A DNA stretch of 64,000 nt from Shimia isoporae (lineage in GTDB: Bacteria; Pseudomonadota; Alphaproteobacteria; Rhodobacterales; Rhodobacteraceae): assembly GCF_004346865.1 (NCBI RefSeq), contig NZ_SMGR01000005.1, forward strand, positions 171,928-235,927, read 5' to 3'. The position numbers and the translations under genes are program-made. Positions 54,881 to 63,907 of this stretch are shown here, piece after piece (the first letter of the stretch is position 1; each line of letters opens with the position of its first letter). The notes beneath the pieces were generated by a model. It saw only the letters and a program-made list of their open reading frames with translations. It ran no database searches and was not told the origin of the DNA.

Positions 54881-55948
54881 TCATTGAGTATCACCTCCAG
54901 TATCAGTTTCATATTTTGTGCTCGTTTCGTTCAACAGCTGCTCCCAAAGTCTTCTTTTCTCGGCAGCGGTTTTCGCGCGCATGATTTGGCGCGCAAATCC
55001 TGCATACTTAATCACCATTTTCTTGGTTTTGTGGCCGCTGTAGCTCATTATCTCGTCGTCATCGCACCCGGCCCAGGCCAACTCCATTACGCCGCGATAA
55101 CGCAACGCATGCAAATCGTGCGCCAGAACCCCCAAACGCTCACGTTCGGCGCGCATGATCCGAGCGATCCTATGGTAACTCATCGGTGAACCGTCCTCGT
55201 TCGCCAATATCGGCCGATCTCGCTTGGCCTTTTCGCCTAACGAAGTTTTCAAACTATCTAGTTGTGCAATCAGATTTGACGTACAGGGAAGTTGAAGCTC
55301 CACACCTGTTTTGTTCTGTGTCAACTCAAGGTTCTTGCCATCGTAGTTCGCCCAAGTGAAACCACTTAAATCCCCTGGTCGTTGGACAGTTCCCACTCCA
55401 AGCTCAAAAATGAGCATAGGAAGTTCAGTTGCTTTGCTGCGCCAAGTTTCCACTGCCGCATCTGTCCAAGGAATATGGGGTTTTTTCCATTCTGGGGGAA
55501 CAGGCAAGCGCTCAATTCCGGAGGCTGGATTTTCGTTAAGCCAGCCTTTTCTTCTTGCTAACTTAGCCAACAAAGTAACGGCGACTGGGATGTAATTCGC
55601 GAAATTGACACGATGGGCATTTTTGTCCATCGCCGTGTAGATATCAGCGGCTGTAAGCCTCGAAACGTCACGCTTACCAATTTTCTCATTCAAGTAAATG
55701 AAAGACTTTTCCAGATCCTGCCGGTAACGCGGCTCATATTCAGCCCATTTTTGAGATTGACGAAATTCTTCGATAAGTTCTGACCAAGAACGCTCGGCCT
55801 CATGGCGCTTCCCACGTTGTATCTCCCAATATTGTTCGTCAAACTCGGGAGTGCCTTCTGCGGCGAAAATCCGATAGTACTTCCCGCCTTTGCGAACATA
55901 CCACCGCCCACTCGGATGCTGCCAAAGATACTTCTTGCGCGTCACCAC
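54881..55948 (-). CDS. Tyrosine site-specific integrase of island 2
   Basis: A 355-residue recombinase unrelated in sequence to integrase 1. N-terminal arm-binding part (WQHPSGRWYVRKGGKYYRIF), core-binding domain (about 50-150) and catalytic domain with Arg in GVGTVQRPGDLSGF, His and Arg in AHDLHALRYRGVME, His in MSYSGHKTKK and Tyr in VIKYAGFARQ. Its 3' end points to the att repeat. The start overlaps the small upstream gene by 7 bases. Confidence 0.9.
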   Translation of the reverse strand: MVTRKKYLWQHPSGRWYVRKGGKYYRIFAAEGTPEFDEQYWEIQRGKRHEAERSWSELIEEFRQSQKWAEYEPRYRQDLEKSFIYLNEKIGKRDVSRLTAADIYTAMDKNAHRVNFANYIPVAVTLLAKLARRKGWLNENPASGIERLPVPPEWKKPHIPWTDAAVETWRSKATELPMLIFELGVGTVQRPGDLSGFTWANYDGKNLELTQNKTGVELQLPCTSNLIAQLDSLKTSLGEKAKRDRPILANEDGSPMSYHRIARIMRAERERLGVLAHDLHALRYRGVMELAWAGCDDDEIMSYSGHKTKKMVIKYAGFARQIMRAKTAAEKRRLWEQLLNETSTKYETDTGGDTQ

Positions 55949-56148
55949 GAGATTTCCTCGTGCCCGTCAACGAGCTCACCAGATACAATCAACTCCAAGA
56001 GCCTAGTGTCCCACCGCTTCTCTCCTGCGATAATCTTCGCATCTGGCAAATGACCAGATTCAACGCCTGCTCTGAATTCGGGAACGGACATGTCGAGTAG
56101 TTGAGTTGCCGTACTTTCCTTAGCTGCGAGTGGAACATACCGTGCCAT
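55942..56148 (-). CDS. Small excisionase-like protein upstream of integrase 2
   Basis: A 68-residue protein with SVPEFRAGVESGHLPDAKII (about residues 21-40), a winged-helix-like pattern resembling AlpA/excisionase proteins, then GEKRWDTRLLELIVSGE. It overlaps the integrase start by 7 bases, so the two are co-translated. Likely a recombination directionality or accessory factor; the assignment rests on size and context. Confidence 0.6.
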   Translation of the reverse strand: MARYVPLAAKESTATQLLDMSVPEFRAGVESGHLPDAKIIAGEKRWDTRLLELIVSGELVDGHEEISW

Positions 56149-56157
56149 GCAATCACC

Positions 56158-56370
56158 TCAGCGCTCTTCCAGCGTGTCCCGCTTGGGTTCGACCGTGTTC
56201 GCATTGAGATACTCTTCCATCGCGCCAACCGGTAGCAAATAGAGCCCGCCGACTTTGATGTGTTTGACCTCTTTGCTTCGGATCAACCGACGCACACGGG
56301 CCAACGGCCAGCCTAAGCGAAGGGCGACTTCGGCTGGGCTCTCGTACTCTTGGTTGCGCGCTGTCTCCAT
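56158..56370 (-). CDS. Excisionase/MerR-type helix-turn-helix protein
   Basis: A 70-residue DNA-binding protein with the pattern SPAEVALRLGWPLARVRRLI, RSKEVKHIKVGGLYLLPVGA and MEEYLN, which is the excisionase (Xis/AlpA) winged helix. It heads the minus-strand run xis, small gene, integrase 2, and is divergent from the CI-like repressor gene across a 121-base region with an operator palindrome. Confidence 0.75.
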   Translation of the reverse strand: METARNQEYESPAEVALRLGWPLARVRRLIRSKEVKHIKVGGLYLLPVGAMEEYLNANTVEPKRDTLEER

Positions 56371-56446
56371 TTGGGCACTCCCTGCAACTGTTGGCTCACA
56401 CGATGTATCCGAGTACTATCACTCCGAATCTCAACATCTGAGCTAT

Positions 56447-56466
56447 TTGTATCTTATACGATACAA
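56447..56466. promoter_or_regulatory. Operator palindrome between excisionase and repressor genes
   Basis: TTGTATC-N6-GATACAA is a perfect 7+7 palindrome, 26 bases before the CI-like repressor ATG. A related half site (GATGTATCC) lies near 56403-56410. It is the likely binding site of the repressor, controlling both divergent genes. Confidence 0.65.
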
Positions 56467-56491
56467 TATGTAAACTGGGTAAACAGACCGA

Positions 56492-56914
56492 ATGAACAGC
56501 ATTGGCGAACGCATTGAAGAGGTCAGAAGCAAAAGCAGTCTGTCACAGGAAGCGTTTGCAGGGACATTGGGCATAAGCCGCAACTCATATTTCAAGTACA
56601 TCCGAGGGCACCGGGCCATCCCATCTGATGTGTTTTCCGCGATCCTTGAGAAGTACGGCACTGACCCAGCTTGGCTACATGAGGGTGACGAGGGTCTTAC
56701 GAACCGCACCACATCCCTTCTCGATGAGATGAAACAAATACTTCATGCGGTTGATAATCGCGCAGAAGAACGGGGCCTTGCCATCGATTTTGACAAAAGA
56801 TGGCTGATCGCCTGTCGCATTTGCGTCGAACGCGTCATGGCCGCGAAGCAAAGCGAGGATATACCAGAAGTCGCGGTAGCTGAAATCGACAATTGGCTGG
56901 AGGTGGCACAATGA
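56492..56914 (+). CDS. XRE-family CI-like repressor of island 2
   Basis: A 140-residue protein with a helix-turn-helix at residues 5-55 (IGERIEEVRSKSSLSQEAFA, then TLGISRNSYFKYIRGHRAIP). AWLHEGDEGL follows, a linker pattern seen in prophage repressors, and then a short C-terminal helical domain with no peptidase motif. It probably represses the divergent excisionase-integrase run through the palindrome just upstream. Its stop overlaps the next start (ATGA). Confidence 0.82.
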   Translation: MNSIGERIEEVRSKSSLSQEAFAGTLGISRNSYFKYIRGHRAIPSDVFSAILEKYGTDPAWLHEGDEGLTNRTTSLLDEMKQILHAVDNRAEERGLAIDFDKRWLIACRICVERVMAAKQSEDIPEVAVAEIDNWLEVAQ

Positions 56915-57252
56915 AAAACGCGATCCAAAGCCCACCTGGACTTTCCAACGAAGAAATCGATCAACTTATGGACCCACTCCTGTCGATCGAAGAACGTCAA
57001 TCGGTGTGGCGCAAGAAACCTTTGGGCGTTCAAGCACGGAATCTGCAGGAGCATTGGAAAGGCGCGTTGCGCGGGCCGTTCGAGCTCGGACTTGTCTCTT
57101 GTGGGATGGCGATCATCGCGCTGATCGTTGCAACCTTTTCCGACACTTGGCGACTGGCTGGCATCACGGCTTTCCTGCTTTGGTACCCCATGATGTTTTA
57201 CGTCCTGCGTGAAATGCATCGCCTAAGCCGATTGCGCGTTAACGAGATTTGA
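56911..57252 (+). CDS. Small membrane protein of unknown function
   Basis: A 113-residue protein with a soluble N-terminus (about 1-55) and two transmembrane helices, ELGLVSCGMAIIALIVATFS and WRLAGITAFLLWYPMMFYVL. The short cytoplasmic end is basic. It is translationally coupled to the repressor upstream and 40 bases from mod downstream. No family is recognised. Its place suggests a defence- or island-related accessory role, without direct proof. Confidence 0.7.
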   Translation: MKNAIQSPPGLSNEEIDQLMDPLLSIEERQSVWRKKPLGVQARNLQEHWKGALRGPFELGLVSCGMAIIALIVATFSDTWRLAGITAFLLWYPMMFYVLREMHRLSRLRVNEI

Positions 57253-57292
57253 GACCGGCGCATTTTGCGCCCAATAAGAAAGACAAGAGCAG

Positions 57293-59005
57293 ATGCCTAC
57301 CCTACGCTGGTTGACCAGAGATGAAGATGTAAGAGCCGCCGAGAAGGTGCCTTACCGCCTGTTAGAGGAAGTGCCGGACCTGGGCTATGGCGACCGGGCT
57401 GCTGGCAATATGCTTATCCAGGGCGACAATCTGGAGGCGTTGAAGGCGCTGTTGCCCTACTACGCGGGACAAGTGAAATGCATCTATATCGACCCGCCTT
57501 ACAATACAGGCCAAGCCTTTGATCACTACGACGACAATTTAGAGCATTCAATCTGGCTGGGCACGATTTTCCCGAGACTGGAGTATTTACGCGACTTGCT
57601 AACTGAAGATGGTGTTCTGTTTTGTCAGCTCAATGATGATGAAGCCGCATATGCCAAGGTGCTTTTAGATGAAGTCTTTGGGCGGCAGAACTTCATCAAC
57701 CAAATCGCCGTAAAGATGAAACTCACAGCCGGGGCTAGCGGAGGCGGTGAAGACAAACGCCTCAAAAAGAATGTTGAGCACATTCTGATCTACGCAAAAA
57801 ACAACACGAATGACTCGGGCTTTCAGAAGTTTAACGACTACTATGAAGAACAAGACCTCTTCGAACACATTGAGATTATGGAAGAGGCTGGCAAAAGCTG
57901 GAAATACACAAGTGTTATCGAGAGTTGGGGCGAGCCCGTTGAAGAGCGAACCGTTTTGGACGGGTCTGGTGGAAAAATCATCGTCACAAAATACAAGGGC
58001 CTTCAGCGGACCACTTTGAAAAAACTTGCCAAGAAAACAGGCAAGTCAGAGCGGGAACTTTACATAGAGTATTTCGATCGAATTTTCTCGGATACAAATG
58101 CTCAGACTTCGATCAGAACGCGAATTATTGACGAGTTTTTGGAACTCGAAAATGACGAGGTTCTAGAAGCCAAGTACATTCCCAGATCTGGTCGGGACAA
58201 AGGAAAAGAGGTTTCGCATTACTATATCAGCCCGACCATCCGCCGCGTGATCTGGCTAAGCGATGCGGCGGAAAAACGGGGTAGCTTTTTGTTCAAAAAG
58301 GAGAAGCTAGGGACATACTGGCAGGGGTTCTCACTCAATAATTTAACAAAAGAAGGATCCGTGAAGTTCCCAAATGGCAAGAAACCTGAAGGGTTACTCG
58401 AAAGAGTTATGGATATCGCGACCGCCCCCGGCGACCTTGTACTCGACTCTTTCCTAGGCTCTGGCACGACAGCAGCGGTCGCACACAAGCTGAAACGCCG
58501 ATATATTGGAATCGAAATGGGCGAACATGCCGTAACCCATTGTGTTCCGCGTCTGCAAAATGTGACCGATGGTGAACAAGGGGGCATCTCGAAAGCGGTG
58601 AACTGGGAAGGCGGCGGCGGTTTCCGCTTTTATCGCCTTGGCCCACCCGTTTTCCATGAAGATGGCTCGATCAAATCCGATATCCGGTTCCCTGTTTTGG
58701 CAGCACATATATGGTTTGCCGAAACGGGTGCCCCTTGGACTGAACCCAACACCCTATCGCCTTTTCTTGGGGCTCATGACGGTCACGGCTATGCCCTTCT
58801 CTACAACGGCATTTTGGGTGGCAGGTCGGCCTCTGGTGGCAATGTCCTGACCCGCAAGACGCTCGCCGTGATCCGCGCTGCACAAGGCGACTTCAAAGGC
58901 CCGTTGACAGTGTATGGCGAACGCACAGCGCTGTCTGAAACGACGTTGAAGGTTGAGAAGATCGAATTCAAACAGACTCCCTATGACGTGAGGGCACGTA
59001 AATGA
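57293..59005 (+). CDS. mod: Type III restriction-modification methyltransferase subunit
   Basis: A 570-residue N6-adenine methyltransferase of beta type. Motif IV is CIYIDPPYNTGQAFDHYDD (about 62-80), motif I VLDSFLGSGTTAAVAHKLK (about 382-400) and motif X NMLIQGDNLEALKALLPYY (about 39-57). The central part (about 150-340) is the variable target-recognition region. It overlaps the res gene (ATGA), giving the usual mod-res order. Confidence 0.9.
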   Translation: MPTLRWLTRDEDVRAAEKVPYRLLEEVPDLGYGDRAAGNMLIQGDNLEALKALLPYYAGQVKCIYIDPPYNTGQAFDHYDDNLEHSIWLGTIFPRLEYLRDLLTEDGVLFCQLNDDEAAYAKVLLDEVFGRQNFINQIAVKMKLTAGASGGGEDKRLKKNVEHILIYAKNNTNDSGFQKFNDYYEEQDLFEHIEIMEEAGKSWKYTSVIESWGEPVEERTVLDGSGGKIIVTKYKGLQRTTLKKLAKKTGKSERELYIEYFDRIFSDTNAQTSIRTRIIDEFLELENDEVLEAKYIPRSGRDKGKEVSHYYISPTIRRVIWLSDAAEKRGSFLFKKEKLGTYWQGFSLNNLTKEGSVKFPNGKKPEGLLERVMDIATAPGDLVLDSFLGSGTTAAVAHKLKRRYIGIEMGEHAVTHCVPRLQNVTDGEQGGISKAVNWEGGGGFRFYRLGPPVFHEDGSIKSDIRFPVLAAHIWFAETGAPWTEPNTLSPFLGAHDGHGYALLYNGILGGRSASGGNVLTRKTLAVIRAAQGDFKGPLTVYGERTALSETTLKVEKIEFKQTPYDVRARK

Positions 59006-61662
59006 AGCTGAAGGATTATCAGAAGGCGTCCCTCGCCACCCTACGGGAGTTCTTTGAGGAAGCGCGCATCACTGGCCCAAAAGCCGCCTATGAGACGCTC
59101 ACAACGCAGCCGGCGCTCGCCGCCCGTCTGCGTGGCTATGCGGCGGGCTATAAGCCCGTTAAGGGCCTGGATAACGTGCCATACGTCTGCCTGCGCCTAC
59201 CAACAGGTGGCGGCAAGACGATCCTAGCATCGCATTCGATCACGATCGCCAAGGATGCTTGGATCGAAAAGGACTTTCCTGTCGTTCTCTGGCTGGTGCC
59301 AACAAATACGATCCGCCTACAAACTGCCGAAGCGCTGAAGAACCCCAAGCACCCTTATCGCCAAGTGCTTGACGAGGCGTTCGAAGGCCGTGTGCGCGTG
59401 TTCGATATCGGTGATTTCACCCAGCTCACACCGCACGATATGCGGTCGAACCTGTGTGTCGTCGTCGGGACCATTCAAGCGCTGCGGCAGAGCAAGACCG
59501 ACAAGTACCACGTCTATCGTCACCACGAGATGCTTGAACCGCATTTCAGTTCTGTCTCGCCAAACACGCCGGGATTGGAGCGCAACGATGACGGCCCGTG
59601 GAAGGGTGACATCAAGTTCAGCTTCGCCAATCTGATGCACCTGCACCGCCCGCTGGTCATAATGGATGAAGCGCATAAGGCCGGATCTGACCTGAGCCAG
59701 CTCGTGTATGAACGCATCAACCCCACCGCGTTGATCGAGTTCACCGCCACGCCCAAAGGGTTCAACAACATCCTCCATTCGGTCTCGGCACAGGAGCTGA
59801 AGGATGAAGAGATGATCAAGATGCCCGTCGTGCTGGACGAGGCAGAGACGTGGCAGGGAGCGGTCAACTCAGCCATCCTGAAGCGCGCCGAGTTGCAGGA
59901 ATGGGCGGACAAGGACCGCGAGGGCTACATTCGGCCCATTGTGCTGTTTCAGGCTCAGAAGAAAAACGAAGAAGTCACTGTAGAAGTCCTCAAGAAGCAC
60001 TTGATCGAGAACGAAAATATCGACGAGGACAAAATCGCCGTTGCAACGGGTTCCCAGCGTGAATTGGATGGGATCGATCTGTTCAAACCCGATTGCAAGA
60101 TCGAGTATGTGATCACCATTGAGGCGCTGAAAGAGGGCTGGGATTGTTCCTTCGCTTACGTGTTCTGTTCCGTCGCCAATATACGTAGCTCGACCGACGC
60201 CGAGCAGCTTTTGGGACGAGTGTTGCGGATGCCCTATGCAACCCGACGCAAGTCTCCTGCCCTGAACAAGTCCTATGCTCGCTTGGTATCCAAACGCTTT
60301 GCCGAAGCCGCAAACAATTTGCGCGACAAGTTGGTGGACATGGGCTTTGAGGAAGGCGAAGCCGAGGCCAATATCGAGGCTGAACAGCCTGAGCTTTTGG
60401 ATGGTCTTTTCGGACACCAAACCCGCCGCCGCCCGACATTATCGGTCGAAGTAGAGGCAACTCCCGAAGTGCGCCACGCCATTTCAACAATCGCACCTGG
60501 CACCATCAAGGTCTCAGCCAGTGAAGACGGCAAGACAGTCATTGACCTGATCGGTGTTCCAAAGCCAAGCGTAGAGAAAGTTCTGTACGAGCGCACCCCG
60601 GCCAATTTGCATGGTGTGTTGCGCAAGAAGATCGAGGAATTCAAATCCAAAAACGCCGATGAGATCGCGCCATCGCACAAGGGTGAGACGTTCGTCATCC
60701 CGCGCCTCATGGTTCATGTGCAAGGGGATCTGGTGTTTGGTGATACCGATCTACTTATGGAGTATCATGATTGGTCGCTGTCCGATCATCCTGCGCGACT
60801 GGAGCCGTCTGAGTTTAACATCGTTGAGACCACAAACACTTTTGAAATCGACCTCGATGGCAACCGCTTGTTAATTGCGTCAGGCGACAGTTCCGAGCAG
60901 TTGGCCATGGACGTTGATGTCGAAGACTGGACACCTGCGAGCCTCGTGCGATGGCTGGATGGGAAAGTACGAGACCAACGAATTGGCCAGCCCGAAATGC
61001 TGGCGTGGCTAGGCGATGTCGTCACCTATCTCAACCGCGACCGCAACCTACCCTTGGCCCAGCTCATGCGTTGCAAATTTATCCTTGCACGTAAGCTGGA
61101 CGAGAAGCTCAGGGGGTTCCGACAGGCGGAGCGAGACAAGGTCTATCAGATGAACCTTTTTGCCCCAGAGGCACGGTTGGAGGTATCGTTCGATGATGGA
61201 TTCAAATTCTTCGATGAAATGTATGCCGACGTGCCCAAGTATCGAGGAACAAAGTTTGCCTTCCGCAACCATTTCATGGGCCGCGATGAAGTACCTGCTT
61301 TCGACGGTAAAGAGGGCGGTGAAGAGGAACAATGCGCACTGGTGATCGATGGGTTGCCTGGCCTAAAACATTGGACCCGCAATGTTAGCCGTCACCGGAA
61401 TTCGTTCACGCTCCCGACTTCCACCGACAAATTCTATCCAGATTTCGTTGCTGAGATGGATGATGGCCGGTTGCTCGTGGTTGAGTACAAAGGTCAGGAC
61501 CGAACCCCAGAAGAGAGCCGGGATTCCCGGGAAAAGGACCAGATCGGCCAGGAATGGGCGAAGGCATCTGAGGGCAAGGCTGTGTTTGTCATGGCAACCA
61601 TTGAGAACAAAGATGCGGGTGGAATGCGACTGTCCATACTAAATGCACTGAAACTGAATTAG
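59002..61662 (+). CDS. res: Type III restriction-modification helicase/endonuclease subunit
   Basis: An 886-residue enzyme. The superfamily 2 helicase motor has motif I RLPTGGGKTILASH (about 65-78), motif II VIMDEAHKAGSD (about 220-231), motif III EFTATPKGF and motif VI QLLGRVLRMPYATRR. The C-terminus holds the PD-(D/E)xK nuclease, FYPDFVAEMDDGRLLVVEYK (about 810-829). It cuts DNA after motor translocation, in a complex with Mod. All key motifs are intact, so the system may be active. Confidence 0.92.
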   Translation: MKLKDYQKASLATLREFFEEARITGPKAAYETLTTQPALAARLRGYAAGYKPVKGLDNVPYVCLRLPTGGGKTILASHSITIAKDAWIEKDFPVVLWLVPTNTIRLQTAEALKNPKHPYRQVLDEAFEGRVRVFDIGDFTQLTPHDMRSNLCVVVGTIQALRQSKTDKYHVYRHHEMLEPHFSSVSPNTPGLERNDDGPWKGDIKFSFANLMHLHRPLVIMDEAHKAGSDLSQLVYERINPTALIEFTATPKGFNNILHSVSAQELKDEEMIKMPVVLDEAETWQGAVNSAILKRAELQEWADKDREGYIRPIVLFQAQKKNEEVTVEVLKKHLIENENIDEDKIAVATGSQRELDGIDLFKPDCKIEYVITIEALKEGWDCSFAYVFCSVANIRSSTDAEQLLGRVLRMPYATRRKSPALNKSYARLVSKRFAEAANNLRDKLVDMGFEEGEAEANIEAEQPELLDGLFGHQTRRRPTLSVEVEATPEVRHAISTIAPGTIKVSASEDGKTVIDLIGVPKPSVEKVLYERTPANLHGVLRKKIEEFKSKNADEIAPSHKGETFVIPRLMVHVQGDLVFGDTDLLMEYHDWSLSDHPARLEPSEFNIVETTNTFEIDLDGNRLLIASGDSSEQLAMDVDVEDWTPASLVRWLDGKVRDQRIGQPEMLAWLGDVVTYLNRDRNLPLAQLMRCKFILARKLDEKLRGFRQAERDKVYQMNLFAPEARLEVSFDDGFKFFDEMYADVPKYRGTKFAFRNHFMGRDEVPAFDGKEGGEEEQCALVIDGLPGLKHWTRNVSRHRNSFTLPTSTDKFYPDFVAEMDDGRLLVVEYKGQDRTPEESRDSREKDQIGQEWAKASEGKAVFVMATIENKDAGGMRLSILNALKLN

Positions 61663-61860
61663 GTCCATGAAGTTAGGCAACAGATCTTGATGGGTGGCTG
61701 AAGCCGCCAATGAGGTGAACATGGCAGCAGGAACGAGGCAATGATCAAAGAACGTTCAGGCCAACTATTTGAGAGTGCCGAAAATCTAGGACTGACCAAA
61801 CGCCGAAAGCTAACGCGCACCTGTCGCCTTGCTTTTTTGGTGTGGCGGGAAACACTTGCC

Positions 61861-63093
61861 CTATGAAAGCTCTTCTAGGATCGGCACTGTCTTCATGTGG
61901 TTCTCTACGGCTGATCTAACCTCAACACTTATCGGCAAGTTTGGCATTTCTGTAGCCCAATGCTCCCGAAAGAGCTGGACGGTCTCTTTGGCAGCATTGA
62001 TCGCCATCTTTTTAGGTATGGCGGCTTTCACTGCGAGATGCGTCAGCTCGTCCAATGAGAATGCCGAGAACACTTTGGAGCGGCTGATTTTCATGTTGGT
62101 CGCGTCGCCTGGAATGTAGGGCACGGTTGAAACAAAATCATAAGCGGGTGCCAGCGATACATACCGCCTGTCCGGATAGATCAATGACCAGTTCTTCATG
62201 TGCATGTCGGCATTGCCGATCAGCATGTTGAAGGTCAGACGCCGTACATATTCGATGATGTCGGCATCATTACCTTCGGCGGCGATAACCTGAGCGATGT
62301 TCCGGAAAGAACCATTGCCGTACTTTTGCTCAGGATAGAGCCCATAGACCTGCGCAAAATCCTCAATATGCAGGCGTGATCCGTCGGACAGCCGATCAAA
62401 GCGCTCAATCACAAATGCATGGTTGCCGATTTTTTCGATGCCTTCGGGCAAGTTCTTGATCGCACTGATGCTGACCAGATCAATGGCGGGCACGTTCATA
62501 CCAATGAGGCTAGCCAGCTTCATCATGGAGAATTCATTTTCAGGGACGCCTGAAAACTCGCGGGAGGGGAGCTTTACGATCCAAGAGCCCCCGACGCCGG
62601 ACGCCGGGATGGTCAGTCCGCCGCTTGCTTCCATCACGGCGGAAAACTTGAGCTGAACACCTGCCAGCGAGAAGCGCAGCGCGTTTTCGCGTTGATCATC
62701 GCCATGATCATCGGCGCCGTTGGCGGCATCCGGCGGCCAGGCTTCACCATCGGACGGGGTTATTGTGATTGCGCCGGGCAGGTCATGGCCAAGTGCCCAG
62801 AGTAGATAGAATTCGCGCTCGGGATTCACGCCCGCCTGTTCGGCTAGGTATTTCCGCAGATGGCCTTCGGGTAGAAGGTTGGAAAAGAAGGGCATGACGC
62901 GCTTCTGGTAGGGCCTAAAGTTCGTAAAAAGCTCCCCGAATTCATCCTTGAAGGCGAGGCCGAGGGTCGGCCTGTCAGGATTTTCGATGTACGCGTCGGT
63001 GAAGGCAAAGATGGTACGATCGCCGCCGAGATTGGTTAGAGTGCCGATCGGCTCACCATACAGGTTCACGTTGAGAACAGAGACACTACTCAT
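61861..63093 (-). CDS. hipA: HipA-family serine/threonine kinase toxin
   Basis: A 410-residue kinase-fold toxin of the HipBA type, whose members phosphorylate aminoacyl-tRNA synthetases or related targets. N-terminal subdomain with NVNLYGEPIGTLTNL; SLAGVQLKFSAVME, the loop holding the autophosphorylated Ser and lying near ATP; GSWIVKLPSREF, the ATP-binding Lys; catalytic NADMHMKNWSLIY (about 283-295) and the metal-binding LAPAYDFVS. The ATG at 63093 has GGAG 6 bases upstream and overlaps hipB by 8 bases. Confidence 0.9.
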   Translation of the reverse strand: MSSVSVLNVNLYGEPIGTLTNLGGDRTIFAFTDAYIENPDRPTLGLAFKDEFGELFTNFRPYQKRVMPFFSNLLPEGHLRKYLAEQAGVNPEREFYLLWALGHDLPGAITITPSDGEAWPPDAANGADDHGDDQRENALRFSLAGVQLKFSAVMEASGGLTIPASGVGGSWIVKLPSREFSGVPENEFSMMKLASLIGMNVPAIDLVSISAIKNLPEGIEKIGNHAFVIERFDRLSDGSRLHIEDFAQVYGLYPEQKYGNGSFRNIAQVIAAEGNDADIIEYVRRLTFNMLIGNADMHMKNWSLIYPDRRYVSLAPAYDFVSTVPYIPGDATNMKISRSKVFSAFSLDELTHLAVKAAIPKKMAINAAKETVQLFREHWATEMPNLPISVEVRSAVENHMKTVPILEELS

Positions 63094-63676
63094 CGCTATC
63101 TCCATCAAGACGATAGGCAGGACGTGGCAAGCGCGTACGATCCTCGTCAGCCATGCCGTGAGCAAGTGTATTTCGGAAACGATTCATCTGCCTTGACGCG
63201 TCTTGCAGCGCTGCAACGCCACCCGCGTCCTCCACGGCTTTGAGCGCTTCACGGATGCTGCGCAATGTGTCGGTGTTCCGGATCAGGTTCTCGAACTGTC
63301 GCATCTCCCGAAATTGCCGCTGCAGATTTTCGAAGGCGGGACTATCGATCTTGAGCGACCCGATATGCGCAAGCTGATTGGCGATCCGGATAATCTCTTT
63401 GCGCGTTTCCGGCGTGGCCTTCGGCGTGTCGCTTACGCTACGGGTGATCGTCCTCACCGCAGGCGCCGCCTTGCGCGGCACAAGCGCTAGTTCCAGATCG
63501 AGGGCGTTGGCGATGGCGGTCAGGCTTGAGACGGTGAGGTTGACCGCGCCATTCTCGATCTTGGAGATGTGCGACTGCGGCACGCCTGCACGGGCGCTGA
63601 GCGCGCGTTGGCTAAGTCCCTTCTTCTCACGCGCAGCCTTCAATGTGGCCGCTAGTTTTTCGCTCTCATAGCTCAT
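63086..63676 (-). CDS. hipB: HipB-like antitoxin with long C-terminal extension
   Basis: A 196-residue protein. The helix-turn-helix is at residues 7-62 (TLKAAREKKGLSQRALSARA, then GVPQSHISKIENGAVNLTVS). A further 125 residues follow, with a helical part (ETRKEIIRIANQLAHIGSLK and FENLQRQFREMRQFENLIRN) and an acidic end. Classic HipB is about 88 residues, so the extension is a notable addition. It neutralises HipA and should repress its own operon through the four palindromes upstream. The start at 63676 is likely; the frame is open to 63730. Confidence 0.85.
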   Translation of the reverse strand: MSYESEKLAATLKAAREKKGLSQRALSARAGVPQSHISKIENGAVNLTVSSLTAIANALDLELALVPRKAAPAVRTITRSVSDTPKATPETRKEIIRIANQLAHIGSLKIDSPAFENLQRQFREMRQFENLIRNTDTLRSIREALKAVEDAGGVAALQDASRQMNRFRNTLAHGMADEDRTRLPRPAYRLDGDSDE

Positions 63677-63677
63677 T

Positions 63678-63805
63678 TTGATATAATCCTGCATATCAAG
63701 CGCAACATTTGATCTGCTTCTATGTATCACATGGGGCGTGAGACTTCAAGATTTGATCTGTTCTTACACATCAAATGCCGACGGCGATCTGCTTTTGTAT
63801 ATCAA
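63678..63805 (-). promoter_or_regulatory. Four HipB operator-like palindromes
   Basis: Four 22-bp sites, TTGATNT-N8-ANATCAA type, start at 63678, 63709, 63753 and 63784, with spacings of 31, 44 and 31 bases. The first sits against the hipB start codon and the rest cover the likely promoter. This mirrors the multi-operator layout known for hipBA. Confidence 0.75.
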
Positions 63806-63907
63806 AACATGGCGCACTTCTAGCCAAACCAAGAGGAGACAGGCGCGTAGCATATGCGAGACGCTGCGTTGTGAAAATTCTAATTTGGTCCAAGCCCAAT
63901 CCAGCTA

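Noticed and set aside
61741..61866. 41-codon open frame starting MIKERSGQLFESAENLG between res and hipA
   Set aside because: No ribosome binding site, short, overlaps the hipA stop and has no recognisable similarity. It may be a relic but is not supported as a gene.
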